From Verrucomicrobiaceae bacterium (lineage in GTDB: Bacteria; Verrucomicrobiota; Verrucomicrobiia; Verrucomicrobiales; Verrucomicrobiaceae): a stretch of 64,000 nt of DNA. The notes under the pieces were generated by a model, which had not been told where the DNA came from, did not search any database, and saw nothing but the letters and a program-made list of their open reading frames with translations. The stretch lies in contig JADJPW010000002.1 of NCBI GenBank assembly GCA_016713035.1, forward strand, positions 496,001 through 560,000, given 5' to 3'. Every line of letters begins with the position of its first letter. The stretch's first letter is position 1. A program made the position numbers and the translations under genes. This document shows positions 46,012 to 53,666 of this stretch, piece after piece.

Positions 46012-46084
46012 GGCTCGGTAGCTCAGTCGGTAGAGCAGGGGATTGAAAATCCCCGTGTCGGCGGTTCGATTCCGTCCCGAGCCA
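46012..46084 (+). tRNA. tRNA-Phe (GAA)
   Basis: Full cloverleaf: acceptor GGCTCGG/CCGAGCC, D-arm GCTC...GAGC, anticodon stem GGGGA/TCCCC with loop TTGAAAA (anticodon GAA), T-arm GGCGG TTCGATT CCGTC (one G-T pair). Discriminator A. CCA is not encoded. Confidence 0.96.
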
Positions 46085-46168
46085 CCTCTTTGCTCCAAAG
46101 TGAGCATCGAGTGTGGCATGCCGAAGATGCTTTTTTGACGATGGGGCGATTTACGGCCAAGTGGGGGG

Positions 46169-46840
46169 ATGATCGGGCTCCAAGTCATCGCGCGGTTGCG
46201 CACCTGCTATACGGATAAATTCGGCGTGCCGAGGCAGTCGGGGCTAGCGCCGTCTGCCTGGGGTGTGGTGGAGTTTGAACCTGCTTTTCGCCGACCGGAG
46301 GCGGTGCGTGGACTGGAGGAGTTTAGCCATGTGTGGCTGATTACGCAGTTTCATCTGGTGGAGGAGGCGCATGCTTCGCTGACGGTGCGGCCGCCACGCC
46401 TGGGTGGGAATGAGAGGAGGGGTGTATTTGCGACACGTTCCCCTTTTCGGCCGAATCGACTGACGCTGAGTGTGGTGCGGCTGGAGCGTGTGGAGCTGGA
46501 TGGACTGGAGGCTCCGCGTCTGCATGTGTCTGGAGTGGATTTGGTGGATGGGACGCCGGTTTTCGACATCAAGCCGTATGTGCGCTATGCCGATAGTGTG
46601 CCGGAGGCGCGGTGTGGCTTTGCGGATGCGGCCCCGGCTTTAGCGAAGGTGGTGTGGGCGTGTGAGAGTGCTGCGCCGGAGCTGGTGCGGCGGATCATTG
46701 ATGAATCGCTGGCCTGTCAGCCGCAGCCTGCTTACCACGAGGATACGGGGCGTGAGTATGTGACGGAGATCGCGGGCTGGCGTGTGCGCTGGACGATGAG
46801 CGCGGCGGGATCATGCGTGCGGGCTTGTGAGCCGCAGTAG
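46169..46840 (+). CDS. trmO: tRNA (t6A37) N6-methyltransferase, TrmO/TsaA family
   Basis: 223 residues. Methylates threonylcarbamoyl-adenosine at position 37 of tRNAs that read ACN codons. GLEEFSHVWLITQFHL and GVFATRSPFRPNRLTLSVVRL (the family's central SxxRPNxIGxS-type segment) are clear, followed by GVDLVDGTPVFDIKPYVRYAD. A C-terminal extension of about 60 residues is as in E. coli-type members. The ATG at 46169 is the first in-frame start. The gene is convergent with ftsY. Confidence 0.9.
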   Translation: MIGLQVIARLRTCYTDKFGVPRQSGLAPSAWGVVEFEPAFRRPEAVRGLEEFSHVWLITQFHLVEEAHASLTVRPPRLGGNERRGVFATRSPFRPNRLTLSVVRLERVELDGLEAPRLHVSGVDLVDGTPVFDIKPYVRYADSVPEARCGFADAAPALAKVVWACESAAPELVRRIIDESLACQPQPAYHEDTGREYVTEIAGWRVRWTMSAAGSCVRACEPQ

Positions 46841-46849
46841 GCTGTTTTT

Positions 46850-47694
46850 TCACAGAAGCTCTTCAACGAAGCGCTTCGGGTCAAAGGGCTGGAAGTCTTC
46901 TACTTTCTCGCCCAGGCCGATGAAGCGGGTGGGGACGCCGAGTTCCTGCTGGATATTGACGAGGACGCCGCCTTTGCCGCTGCCATCGAGCTTGGTGACG
47001 ATGACGCCGGTGAGGGGGACGGCTTTGTGGAATTCGCGGGCTTGCTGGAGGGCGTTGGAGCCGGTGGTGGCATCGCAGACGAGTAAAACCTCATGCGGGG
47101 AGGTCTGATCACGACGTCCGAGGATGCGGTGAATTTTTTTCAGCTCCTCCATGAGGTTGTGCTTGGTGTGGAGGCGGCCTGCGGTGTCGCAGAGGAGGTA
47201 GTCGGCCTTTTCCCGCACGGCTTTTTCATAGGCATCGAAGCAGACGGAGGCAGGATCGCTGTTGGGAGGGCCTTTGACGAGGGGGATGCTGAGGCGCTCA
47301 CTCCAGACGGTGAGCTGCTCGACGGCGGCGGCACGGAAGGTGTCTGCGGCGGCTAGGACGACTTTTTTCCGCCGTGGTGGAGGTGGTGGGCCAGCTTCGC
47401 AGTGGAGGTGGTCTTGCCGGTGCCATTCACGCCGACGATGAGGAGCACTTTGGGCCGATCTGGGAACGGGGAGAGGGCAGGGACGCTCTCGGGCAAGATT
47501 TTCCGCACATGCTCACGGGCGACTTGGACGATGTCCGCGCCGTGGAGCTGGCGCTGGCGTGCTTTCAGGTCATTGACGATCTGAATGGCGAGGCGTGGCC
47601 CTAGATCGCCTGCGACGAGGCTTGCCTCCAGGTCATCCCAATCGATGTCAGGCTTGGTAAAGCGCTGGAGGAGAGATTTGAAGAAACCGGCCAT
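46850..47694 (-). pseudogene. ftsY: Signal recognition particle receptor FtsY, split by one base
   Basis: The N-terminal frame (MAGFFKSLLQRF..., ATG 47694) contains the GTPase P-loop GVNGTGKTTSTAKLAHHL and stops at 47353. The continuation in the next frame is VVLAAADTFRAAAVEQLTVW, LLCDTAGRLHTKHNLMEEL (G3) and VIVTKLDGSGKGG (TKxD) down to 46850. Adding one base to the T6 run at 47363-47368 on the plus strand joins GGKK to VVLAAADTFRAAA and gives about 281 residues, typical of a short FtsY. FtsY docks ribosome-SRP complexes at the membrane and is usually essential, so an assembly indel is the likely cause. Confidence 0.88.
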
Positions 47695-47712
47695 GTGGAT
47701 GGCGGTATGATA

Positions 47713-47979
47713 TTACTTCGTGAGAGCGCCGACTTTGAGGGCGAGGCGGCTCTTGAGACGGGAAGCAGTGTTTTTGTGCAAAACGTTGGTTTTGGCAGCT
47801 TTGTCCACGGAGGCGGCGAAGGCACTGAGGTTAGCGCTGGCTGCTGCGGCATCCTTTTTGTCCACAGCGGCGAGGACGTTCTTGCGCAGAGTGCGCACAC
47901 GGCTTTTCACTGCCTGATTGTGGGCGGTGCGCACGGTGGTCTTGCGGATGTTCTTTTCAGCGGAGCGGATGTTGGCCAT
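47713..47979 (-). CDS. rpsT: 30S ribosomal protein S20
   Basis: 88 residues, highly basic helical bundle. MANIRSAEKNIRKTTVRTAHN at the N-terminus and TNVLHKNTASRLKSRLA near the C-terminus are diagnostic. The start at 47979 fits; the in-frame upstream part is non-coding. It lies 18 bases before the ftsY start on the same strand, so the two may be cotranscribed. Confidence 0.95.
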   Translation of the reverse strand: MANIRSAEKNIRKTTVRTAHNQAVKSRVRTLRKNVLAAVDKKDAAAASANLSAFAASVDKAAKTNVLHKNTASRLKSRLALKVGALTK

Positions 47980-48185
47980 AGGAGGGGGCGGGGAAAGGGG
48001 GGCGCGAGAATGGGCGCCGCTTCCAGGGTGTCTATCTGGAATCCAGGTCTGGGAAGGAAGCCGGTATATTAAAAGGGGAGGGAAAGGGTGGGGAGCATTT
48101 TTTATGTCTGGATTGGCTAGGTTCGGGCTGGCGTGTCTGAAAACGTTCGCCAACATGGGTGGCGTATCGCTGTCAAAAAATCGCA

Positions 48186-48434
48186 ATGTCCACACCACTG
48201 AATGATCCTTACGCCTTCCAACTTGCTGGTTTCAGCGAGCATGATGTGCATGAGATTCTCTCGGATCTGGATTACCTGCATCGAAACAGCCGGTGGACGC
48301 ATCGGCGGGACCAGATCGAGCAGATGATCGTGGAGTCGCCGGTGTTGTTGGTGGATTTCCTGCGCAGCGTGAGCCCCGATACCGTCCGAAATGCCATGAT
48401 CCCCCGCCGGGTGAAGGAAATCGTGCTGCGTTAA
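48186..48434 (+). CDS. Small conserved-looking protein of unknown function
   Basis: 82 residues starting at MSTPLNDPYAFQLAGFSEHD, helical, without signal peptide or recognised motif. Charge pattern and codon use look genuine and no better frame overlaps it. It is divergent from rpsT and ends about 90 bases before tRNA-Tyr. Confidence 0.55.
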   Translation: MSTPLNDPYAFQLAGFSEHDVHEILSDLDYLHRNSRWTHRRDQIEQMIVESPVLLVDFLRSVSPDTVRNAMIPRRVKEIVLR

Positions 48435-48523
48435 GCGGAAAAAGGCCGCGAATTTCGCCAAATCGGCGGTTGCAAAGGCATTGAGTGACTCCATAATCGC
48501 CGCCCTTCCGCAAGGAAGGAGAT

Positions 48524-48609
48524 GGGTAGGTGCCCGAGCGGTTAAAGGGGGCAGACTGTAAATCTGCTGGCTTACGCCTACGCTGGTTCGAACCCAGCCC
48601 TACCCACCA
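48524..48609 (+). tRNA. tRNA-Tyr (GTA), integration target
   Basis: Class II tRNA with a long variable arm. Acceptor GGGTAGG/CCTACCC, anticodon stem GCAGA/TCTGC with loop CTGTAAA (anticodon GTA), variable arm GGCTTACGCCTAC, T-arm GCTGG TTCGAAC CCAGC, encoded CCA. Its last 57 bases recur at 55241-55297. Confidence 0.96.
48553..48609 (+). other. attL (tRNA-Tyr 3' end)
   Basis: 57 bases from the anticodon stem to CCA, identical to 55241-55297 except for one base at 48571 (C here, A on the right). The tRNA is intact on this side. Confidence 0.85.
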
Positions 48610-49362
48610 CCTTGATTTATAAGGCTTCCAGCGAATCAAGGTGGTGTCGGACGGTGTGGGGGAAAATCGAGTGTGCTCAAAATGTGCTCACTTTTTCTGC
48701 CCGGCTCCGGTAATTTGAGGGCTTTGCCCATCCGAACACCGAAACCGGAAAACAACCGTCACATCGTCATCCGGCGCGGTGATCCGCGAAAAATCGGCGC
48801 TCCCCTGATGGATTGCCCGAAGTTCTGTCATTCCGTCATTTTGCGCCATCCGATTGAGCGATCCACCCCGCTCCCCAGCTTGGAACGATGATCCTCCCCA
48901 AAAAGAGGAAAGATGTTGTCACCCTGTCACTGATTTGAACTCATCAGCGCACAAGAAAGAACAGGTTCGGTATTCGGATAGGGGCAAAAGCAGGGGACAA
49001 AATGATTTTTTGCACCTCACCCACGAACAGGGAACGGGACGATATACCTGTTCTGAGCGGGACTGGGGGCAAAAGATTCCTTTGCCGGGTGGGGAGAGGG
49101 ACAAACTTCGTTGCGCGTTGTCGCAAAGCGCAAATTGCGACACCAAAGCGCAACTGACGACAGCCCTTTGCGTGTTTGCGCGTCGCTTTGGAGATGTCGC
49201 GACACGACGCAGAAAAGCCGGGAGACGCAAAACCCGACTGAAGAGGGGCGGCACAAAAAGATTTCTTATACCCCCTCCCCCCCTCATGTCCGCAGGCGAC
49301 GGCATGACAGCCGTGACGGCCTTCTGGCAATGAATAGTGAGGGGCGCGGGGAGTGCGGCATT
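48610..49362. other. Non-coding left end of the element, with iteron-like repeats
   Basis: No convincing gene in about 750 bases. It contains a 32-bp copy of integrase 5' sequence (48671-48702) and, near 49109-49190, clustered TTGCGC, TTTGCG and AAAGCGCAA motifs. AAAGCGCAA is repeated exactly at 49125-49133 and 49145-49153, 20 bases apart, i.e. on the same helix face. Repeats of this sort at the end of a primase/helicase operon suggest a replication origin (inference). Open frames across the region look like chance frames. Confidence 0.5.
48671..48702 (+). repeat. 32-bp direct repeat, left copy
   Basis: Identical over 32 bases to 55090-55121 and in the same orientation. Contains two TGTGCTCA boxes. 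The right copy lies within the 5' coding part of the integrase gene. Confidence 0.85.
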
Positions 49363-49881
49363 TCACAGCGGCATCACACACATTGCCAGCTCATCAGCCG
49401 ACAGCGGCGGCAGCGCGTCAGTGCTCCAGTCGATTTGTCCCGAAGGATACCAGCCGACAGCCAAGAGGATGTTCGCTTTGCCGTCGCGCTTCATCTCCAA
49501 AATCCTTGCAATGTCTGGAGCGACCACGGCCAAGGCCCGCGTGAGAAAGCATCTCTCGTCATTGCTGCCACCATGCCCGAAGTCTCCGAATATGAACCTT
49601 GCCGCATTGTAAACGATGTCAGCGCCACATTCGCGAGGCTTGCCACGGCCCATGCCCCACCTCACCAGTTGAACCGTCGCCCGCAGACGACGGAAGTTCT
49701 GCGGACAGATGAAGGTGAAGAAGTTCAGCAGCGCGGCCCGATCCTCAGCATTCGGCACACGTTGCACAGCGGCGATCTCAGACGCGCCAGCACCCGCGCA
49801 CAGCAATCGTTCCATATCCGCCGCGCACAGCGTCACAGATGCCACTGGAGCGCATTCAATGCGGAGCCAGGTCTGTGTCAT
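49363..49881 (-). CDS. Unknown protein of the integrated element
   Basis: 172 residues, no motif recognised. Cys residues are scattered without a clear zinc pattern. It contains LLNFFTFICPQNFRRLRATVQLVRW and SGQIDWSTDALPPLSADELAM. Its ATG (49881) overlaps the TGA of the preceding gene's extended frame (ATGA), so it closes the HTH-primase-helicase operon. As the last gene before the non-coding end it could be a replication accessory or the element's cargo. Confidence 0.7.
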   Translation of the reverse strand: MTQTWLRIECAPVASVTLCAADMERLLCAGAGASEIAAVQRVPNAEDRAALLNFFTFICPQNFRRLRATVQLVRWGMGRGKPRECGADIVYNAARFIFGDFGHGGSNDERCFLTRALAVVAPDIARILEMKRDGKANILLAVGWYPSGQIDWSTDALPPLSADELAMCVMPL

Positions 49882-51384
49882 GATGCTTGGCCCTCCACAG
49901 GCGGCAGGATGCGCCAGAATCGTTTATTGCCATGACGGTCTGGCTTCTCCACCCGGCCGGGATAACGCGTCATGATGCGACTGAGAACACCGCCAAGCCG
50001 CTCGTTCGGGAACAGGCGGTCAACCTCCGCCCCTCACAGCGCCTTCTCCGCTGGCCTTGTCCACCATCATCAGGCGGATATTGCTCGCACTATCCTCGAT
50101 AGCCTCACAATCGGGACTCCAGAACAGCAGTTTATCAATCACCGCCATGGCCGTGCTCTCGGACTCGTTCGCGTTCATGTCGGCCATCAGGCCGGGATGC
50201 AGGAATGACCGTAGCCCAAAGCGCACGCCGTCCAGCTCCCGCAGTTCGTCCGGCACCTGCATGGCAATGGCATCATGCAGAAAGGCCGGGATTTCTTCAA
50301 TCAACTGCTTGATCCATCGTTCCTGTTCCAAGTCATCACTTGGCCGTGTGACCGGATGGCACCTCAGCAGAATCACCTTGTCGGCAATGTCGGCATCGTC
50401 CAGCGGCGGCAGCATCGCTAGCCTGTCCGGTTCATCGTTCAGCGAGATGGAGAGACGCCATCTCGGATCAAGAGTCATTTGGTCAACGCCCTTGGGATGC
50501 ACCGATTGCCCCCGGTTCGCCACGAAGCTCTTGATCTTCTCCGCGAGGTTCATACGGGCGCGGTAGTCTTTGCTCACCAGCTCGTCAGCCAGATACAGAT
50601 GCTCACTGCTAGCCAGGTCTGCCGTAAAGTCTTTGTCCTTCACCAGAACCAGCGCGGCCTTGGCCTTCCGACCGCCTAGAATCGCCGTGATGATGCGCTC
50701 TTGGAACATCGTCTTGGAGGCAGAGCGCGGCCCCGCCAGAATCAGACAGTGACCGGAAAGCGTGCGATCCTCAGCAATGCTTCGCCAAGCCCGCGCCAGC
50801 CATAGCGTCAATGTCTTGAGCTGAATTTCTCCATGATCGTCTTTTCCCACCCCTGCCAGCTCTGATAGCAGACGCCCAAGCGCAGGATAATCACCTGCTT
50901 TGGGTTGCGGCAGTTTCGGCGGCACCGTGACGAGCAAACGAACGCCGTTCATCTCACGCAATCCGGCACCGTAGCCCGCCAGCGGCATTGCCACATCGAC
51001 TCCGTGACTCGATTGCACCCGTTGAATCAGATGATCATGCGCGGATGTCAGCTCTCCATCCGCATTCTTGCCGCTGATTCCATTTAGTCGCAGGAGGCGG
51101 CGGAAATCTTCGACGCCGTGCTCTTGAAATCGACCGGCACCGTCCAGCCAGAAGTACTTGTCCCCCTTCGACCGATGGTAAACCTCGAAAGGGATCTTCA
51201 CGGCGTCGTAATCCGTGTCCGATGTGCTGGCTTGTGTCTCGGCAGTCTTACCCGCTTTCGGCTTGGGTGCAGTCGCAGCGGCCTTGCCGCGCTTCTTCTT
51301 CATCGCCTTGGCCTCAGCCGTTTTTGACGGGTCAAAAACGGGCGCGGCCTTGCGCTTGGATGCTGGAGTCGGAGTTGATTTCAT
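49878..51384 (-). pseudogene. P-loop helicase/NTPase of phage-plasmid replication type, apparent frameshift near the 3' end
   Basis: The N-terminus is Lys/Ala-rich, followed by DKYFWLDGAGRFQEH, common in D5/P4-like primase-helicases. Walker A is LAGPRSASKTMFQERI, Walker B-like HLYLADELVS, and RWRLSISLND resembles the SF3-type sensor segment. The first frame stops at 50020. The adjacent frame continues EVDRLFPNERLGGVLSRIMT...NKRFWRILPP to 49878, where its TGA overlaps the next ATG. Removing one C from the plus-strand run 50030-50033 merges them into about 500 residues, adding a winged-helix-like tail. Likely unwinds DNA at the element's origin. Confidence 0.75.
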
Positions 51385-52406
51385 AGCGTCGGCATCACCT
51401 CCACGTCTCTTTGCTCCAGCGGCAGTTTCAGGAAGTCGTTTGCGTCCTTCACTCCGAACGGCTCGAAGTCGAAAGCATCGACCATGCAGCCCGCCTCAGT
51501 GAGTTGTGCGGCCCATTCAGCGGCAGCACGTCGGCCCGCTTCATCCGCATGGGCAAAGACTCGCACCCGCCGTTGTCGGAGCTGTTCGACCACGGGTGCG
51601 GGGATGCGCATTGTTGCACCCAAAAAGCCCAGCAAGCCGCTGTCCATGCGCTCCTGCTCACAGATGAGCTGGAACAGCGAATCGAAGTCAGGCCCGCCCT
51701 CCGCGATGCCCACCACAGACACCGATGGCGTGAGCGTCTCCATGCCCAGCGGCACCACAGCACAGGAGCCAGGTAGCGACCACGATTTGAACTCATGCTT
51801 GTCCCTGTGCCACATATCGCCGTCCAAACGGCGAGCTTGTGCCACACGTCCGCACAGCGACCGCAGCACCCATGCTCGTTGTCCCGCCAGTTCGCAGAAC
51901 CGCAAAAGGCCCATGCGCTGCATGTCCCGCAGACAAGCCTCGCTGAAACCTCGTTGGGCGGCGAGGGTGGCAATGGTTGAATCAGCACCGAGATGGAACT
52001 GCGGCCATGCCTTCCGCTTCTCTTTCTTCACGCTAAAATCCCCCCATTCATCAGCCAGGGGAGCGGACTCGATTCGTTGCACTCGCGCACCCATCGCCGG
52101 CGAAAAATGGCTCTCACCCCCAGCCAGTGCGATGAACTTTTTCACCGCCTCATCAGCACCGATGCCCAGCCACTCAGCGATGAAATCCGGCCCGTCTCCT
52201 GCGCTCCCGCACCCAAAGCAGCGAAAGCGACTCAGCCGTGAGTGAAAGTTGAACGAGGGTCTGGAATCGCCGTGCTTATGACGATCCGCGAAGGGACAGC
52301 AGAACGTGCTGCCATCACGCTCTGGCACGATGCCAGGGACGTTCAGCATTCTGAACAACTGCGGCAGCGACAACCGCGCCTTGGCTTCCTCAATGGAGAG
52401 TTTCAT
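51381..52406 (-). CDS. DNA primase, CHC2 zinc finger plus TOPRIM
   Basis: 341 residues. A CHC2-type zinc finger is seen in STFCCPFADRHKHGDSRPSF and RFRCFGCGSAGDGPDFI. The TOPRIM part has VVGIAEGGPDFDSL (catalytic Glu), VFAHADEAGRRAAAEWA (Asp region) and KDANDFLKL. It is shorter than DnaG and has a minimal central polymerase region, as in element-encoded primases. The start at 52406 overlaps the HTH gene's stop (ATGA) and its own stop overlaps the helicase ATG at 51384, so the three are coupled. Confidence 0.85.
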   Translation of the reverse strand: MKLSIEEAKARLSLPQLFRMLNVPGIVPERDGSTFCCPFADRHKHGDSRPSFNFHSRLSRFRCFGCGSAGDGPDFIAEWLGIGADEAVKKFIALAGGESHFSPAMGARVQRIESAPLADEWGDFSVKKEKRKAWPQFHLGADSTIATLAAQRGFSEACLRDMQRMGLLRFCELAGQRAWVLRSLCGRVAQARRLDGDMWHRDKHEFKSWSLPGSCAVVPLGMETLTPSVSVVGIAEGGPDFDSLFQLICEQERMDSGLLGFLGATMRIPAPVVEQLRQRRVRVFAHADEAGRRAAAEWAAQLTEAGCMVDAFDFEPFGVKDANDFLKLPLEQRDVEVMPTL

Positions 52407-52597
52407 GCTGCCCCCTCCAGTTTGAGCACATCCGAGAGGCGGTATCTCACCATCCGCTCGCAGAGCTGGACTCTCTTGAGCAAGCCGCGCTTCTCCATGC
52501 GCTTGATTGTTTCGATGGAGCAGCAAAAACGTGCTGCCAGTTTTTCGCGGTCGATGAGACCTTGAACCGATGCTGTGTCTTGTGTGGTCTTAGCCAT
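52403..52597 (-). CDS. Excisionase/AlpA-like HTH protein
   Basis: 64 residues. LIDREKLAARFCCSIETIKRMEKRGLLKRVQL followed by VRYRLSDVLKLEG is the MerR-like winged HTH of excisionases and AlpA-type activators. First gene of the replication operon; overlaps the primase by 4 bases. May control integrase or excision. Confidence 0.8.
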   Translation of the reverse strand: MAKTTQDTASVQGLIDREKLAARFCCSIETIKRMEKRGLLKRVQLCERMVRYRLSDVLKLEGAA

Positions 52598-52625
52598 GCA
52601 AGAGGATGCATTGTCAAAGACCGTG

Positions 52626-52664
52626 GATATACCCGAACACCGTTCAACGATGTTCGGGTATATC
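52626..52664. promoter_or_regulatory. 14-bp inverted repeat upstream of the HTH-primase operon
   Basis: GATATACCCGAACA (52626-52639) and TGTTCGGGTATATC (52651-52664) are perfect arms around an 11-base loop. It begins 28 bases upstream of the HTH start and touches the stop of the preceding gene. Without a T run it is more likely an operator than a terminator; the HTH protein is an obvious candidate ligand. Confidence 0.6.
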
Positions 52665-53047
52665 TAAAACGGGATGTATTCTTCGCCGCGTTCTTCAGCT
52701 TCAGCACGCCAGCGCATCTCTTGTGACGCTTCAAACTTTAACCGCGCACCTTCAGTTTTTGTTGCTCGGAGTATCTTGAAATTGCCTTTTGGATTCTCGA
52801 TTACAAACCTCTCAAGAGGCTCCGGCTTCCTTGGTCTTCCGGCTCCTTTTTGGCTCTTGAGGAAGTCGAGTTTGCATCGCTTGAAATATGCAGGCCAATC
52901 TTTCGAGCGAATCTTCAGTCCTAAACTTTTCACCGCCCGAATAACAGCCTCCCTGGATGGATTTCCCTGCCAGTCATGCCAAAGTTCGACCGCCATTTCG
53001 ATGATCGTCTCTTCATTCGTTTGTGCCTTTTTTTCGTCGTACTCCAC
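52664..53047 (-). CDS. Unknown protein of the integrated element
   Basis: About 127 residues from GTG 53047 (VEYDEKKAQTNEETIIEMAV). It contains NPSREAVIRAVKSLGLKIRSKDWPAYFKRCKLDFL, an HTH-like helical stretch, and a Lys/Arg-rich C-terminus. It overlaps the previous gene by 35 bases. The frame is open to 53149, but the upstream part lies in the other gene's coding region. Possible DNA-binding regulator. Confidence 0.55.
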   Translation of the reverse strand: MEYDEKKAQTNEETIIEMAVELWHDWQGNPSREAVIRAVKSLGLKIRSKDWPAYFKRCKLDFLKSQKGAGRPRKPEPLERFVIENPKGNFKILRATKTEGARLKFEASQEMRWRAEAEERGEEYIPF

Positions 53048-53561
53048 GGCGCTCCCCAAATTTGATGGCCGCCACTTTTTCAAGAGCATCGAAGAATCCA
53101 TGATCTTTGTTGAGGTATGCCAATACCATCGCACGTCCGCACTCCTCAATAATCTGGTGCATCCCCAATTGCCCTTCCATTGAAAACGGTTTTTCTATCT
53201 CAAATTTCGACCACTCATTTCGCGTCACCTCCTCCAAACGAATAAACCTTCCGCGACGTGGGTTTTTCTCGTCAGATAGATAATGCAGACCAGCAAAGAC
53301 TTTTCCGATGTCGAGTTTTTCATAGACCTTGAGCACTCCCAAATGGCTGACTTTCGGTCGTCGCTTCTGCTTCAATTGTTCAGCGCGATTCATCGCCATC
53401 TCCCATGCCGTGCCGGGACGGGGAGAGCCTTCATCGTTCCACTGCACTTCGGATTCGTCACCATTATATGGCTCGTGGACTTGCCACTCGATTTCCTCGA
53501 CCGTCTTGCGCTTGGCTCCGCTTGTTTGTGATCTAGGTTTCTTCGATTGCTTTTTTGTCAT
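53013..53561 (-). CDS. Unknown protein of the integrated element
   Basis: 182 residues, strongly charged, starting MTKKQSKKPRSQTSGAKRK. The middle GLHYLSDEKNPRRGRFIRLEEVT is distinctive but not recognised. Lower GC than the primase/helicase genes. About 100 bases separate it from the integrase stop; both on the minus strand. Confidence 0.65.
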   Translation of the reverse strand: MTKKQSKKPRSQTSGAKRKTVEEIEWQVHEPYNGDESEVQWNDEGSPRPGTAWEMAMNRAEQLKQKRRPKVSHLGVLKVYEKLDIGKVFAGLHYLSDEKNPRRGRFIRLEEVTRNEWSKFEIEKPFSMEGQLGMHQIIEECGRAMVLAYLNKDHGFFDALEKVAAIKFGERRGVRRKKGTNE

Positions 53562-53666
53562 GCCTCCAAGATGCCAACACGTCCTGACTCGTCATGCGCT
53601 TTTCTGCTCTCCTATTCGTGACAGTGTGACAGCAGATTTTCAAAAACCACCGCCACCGCTCTCGTC

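Noticed and set aside
48854..49333. Coding gene in the left end of the element
   Set aside because: Frames on both strands are open there, but composition is not coding-like, no start has an RBS, and the region is full of short repeats.
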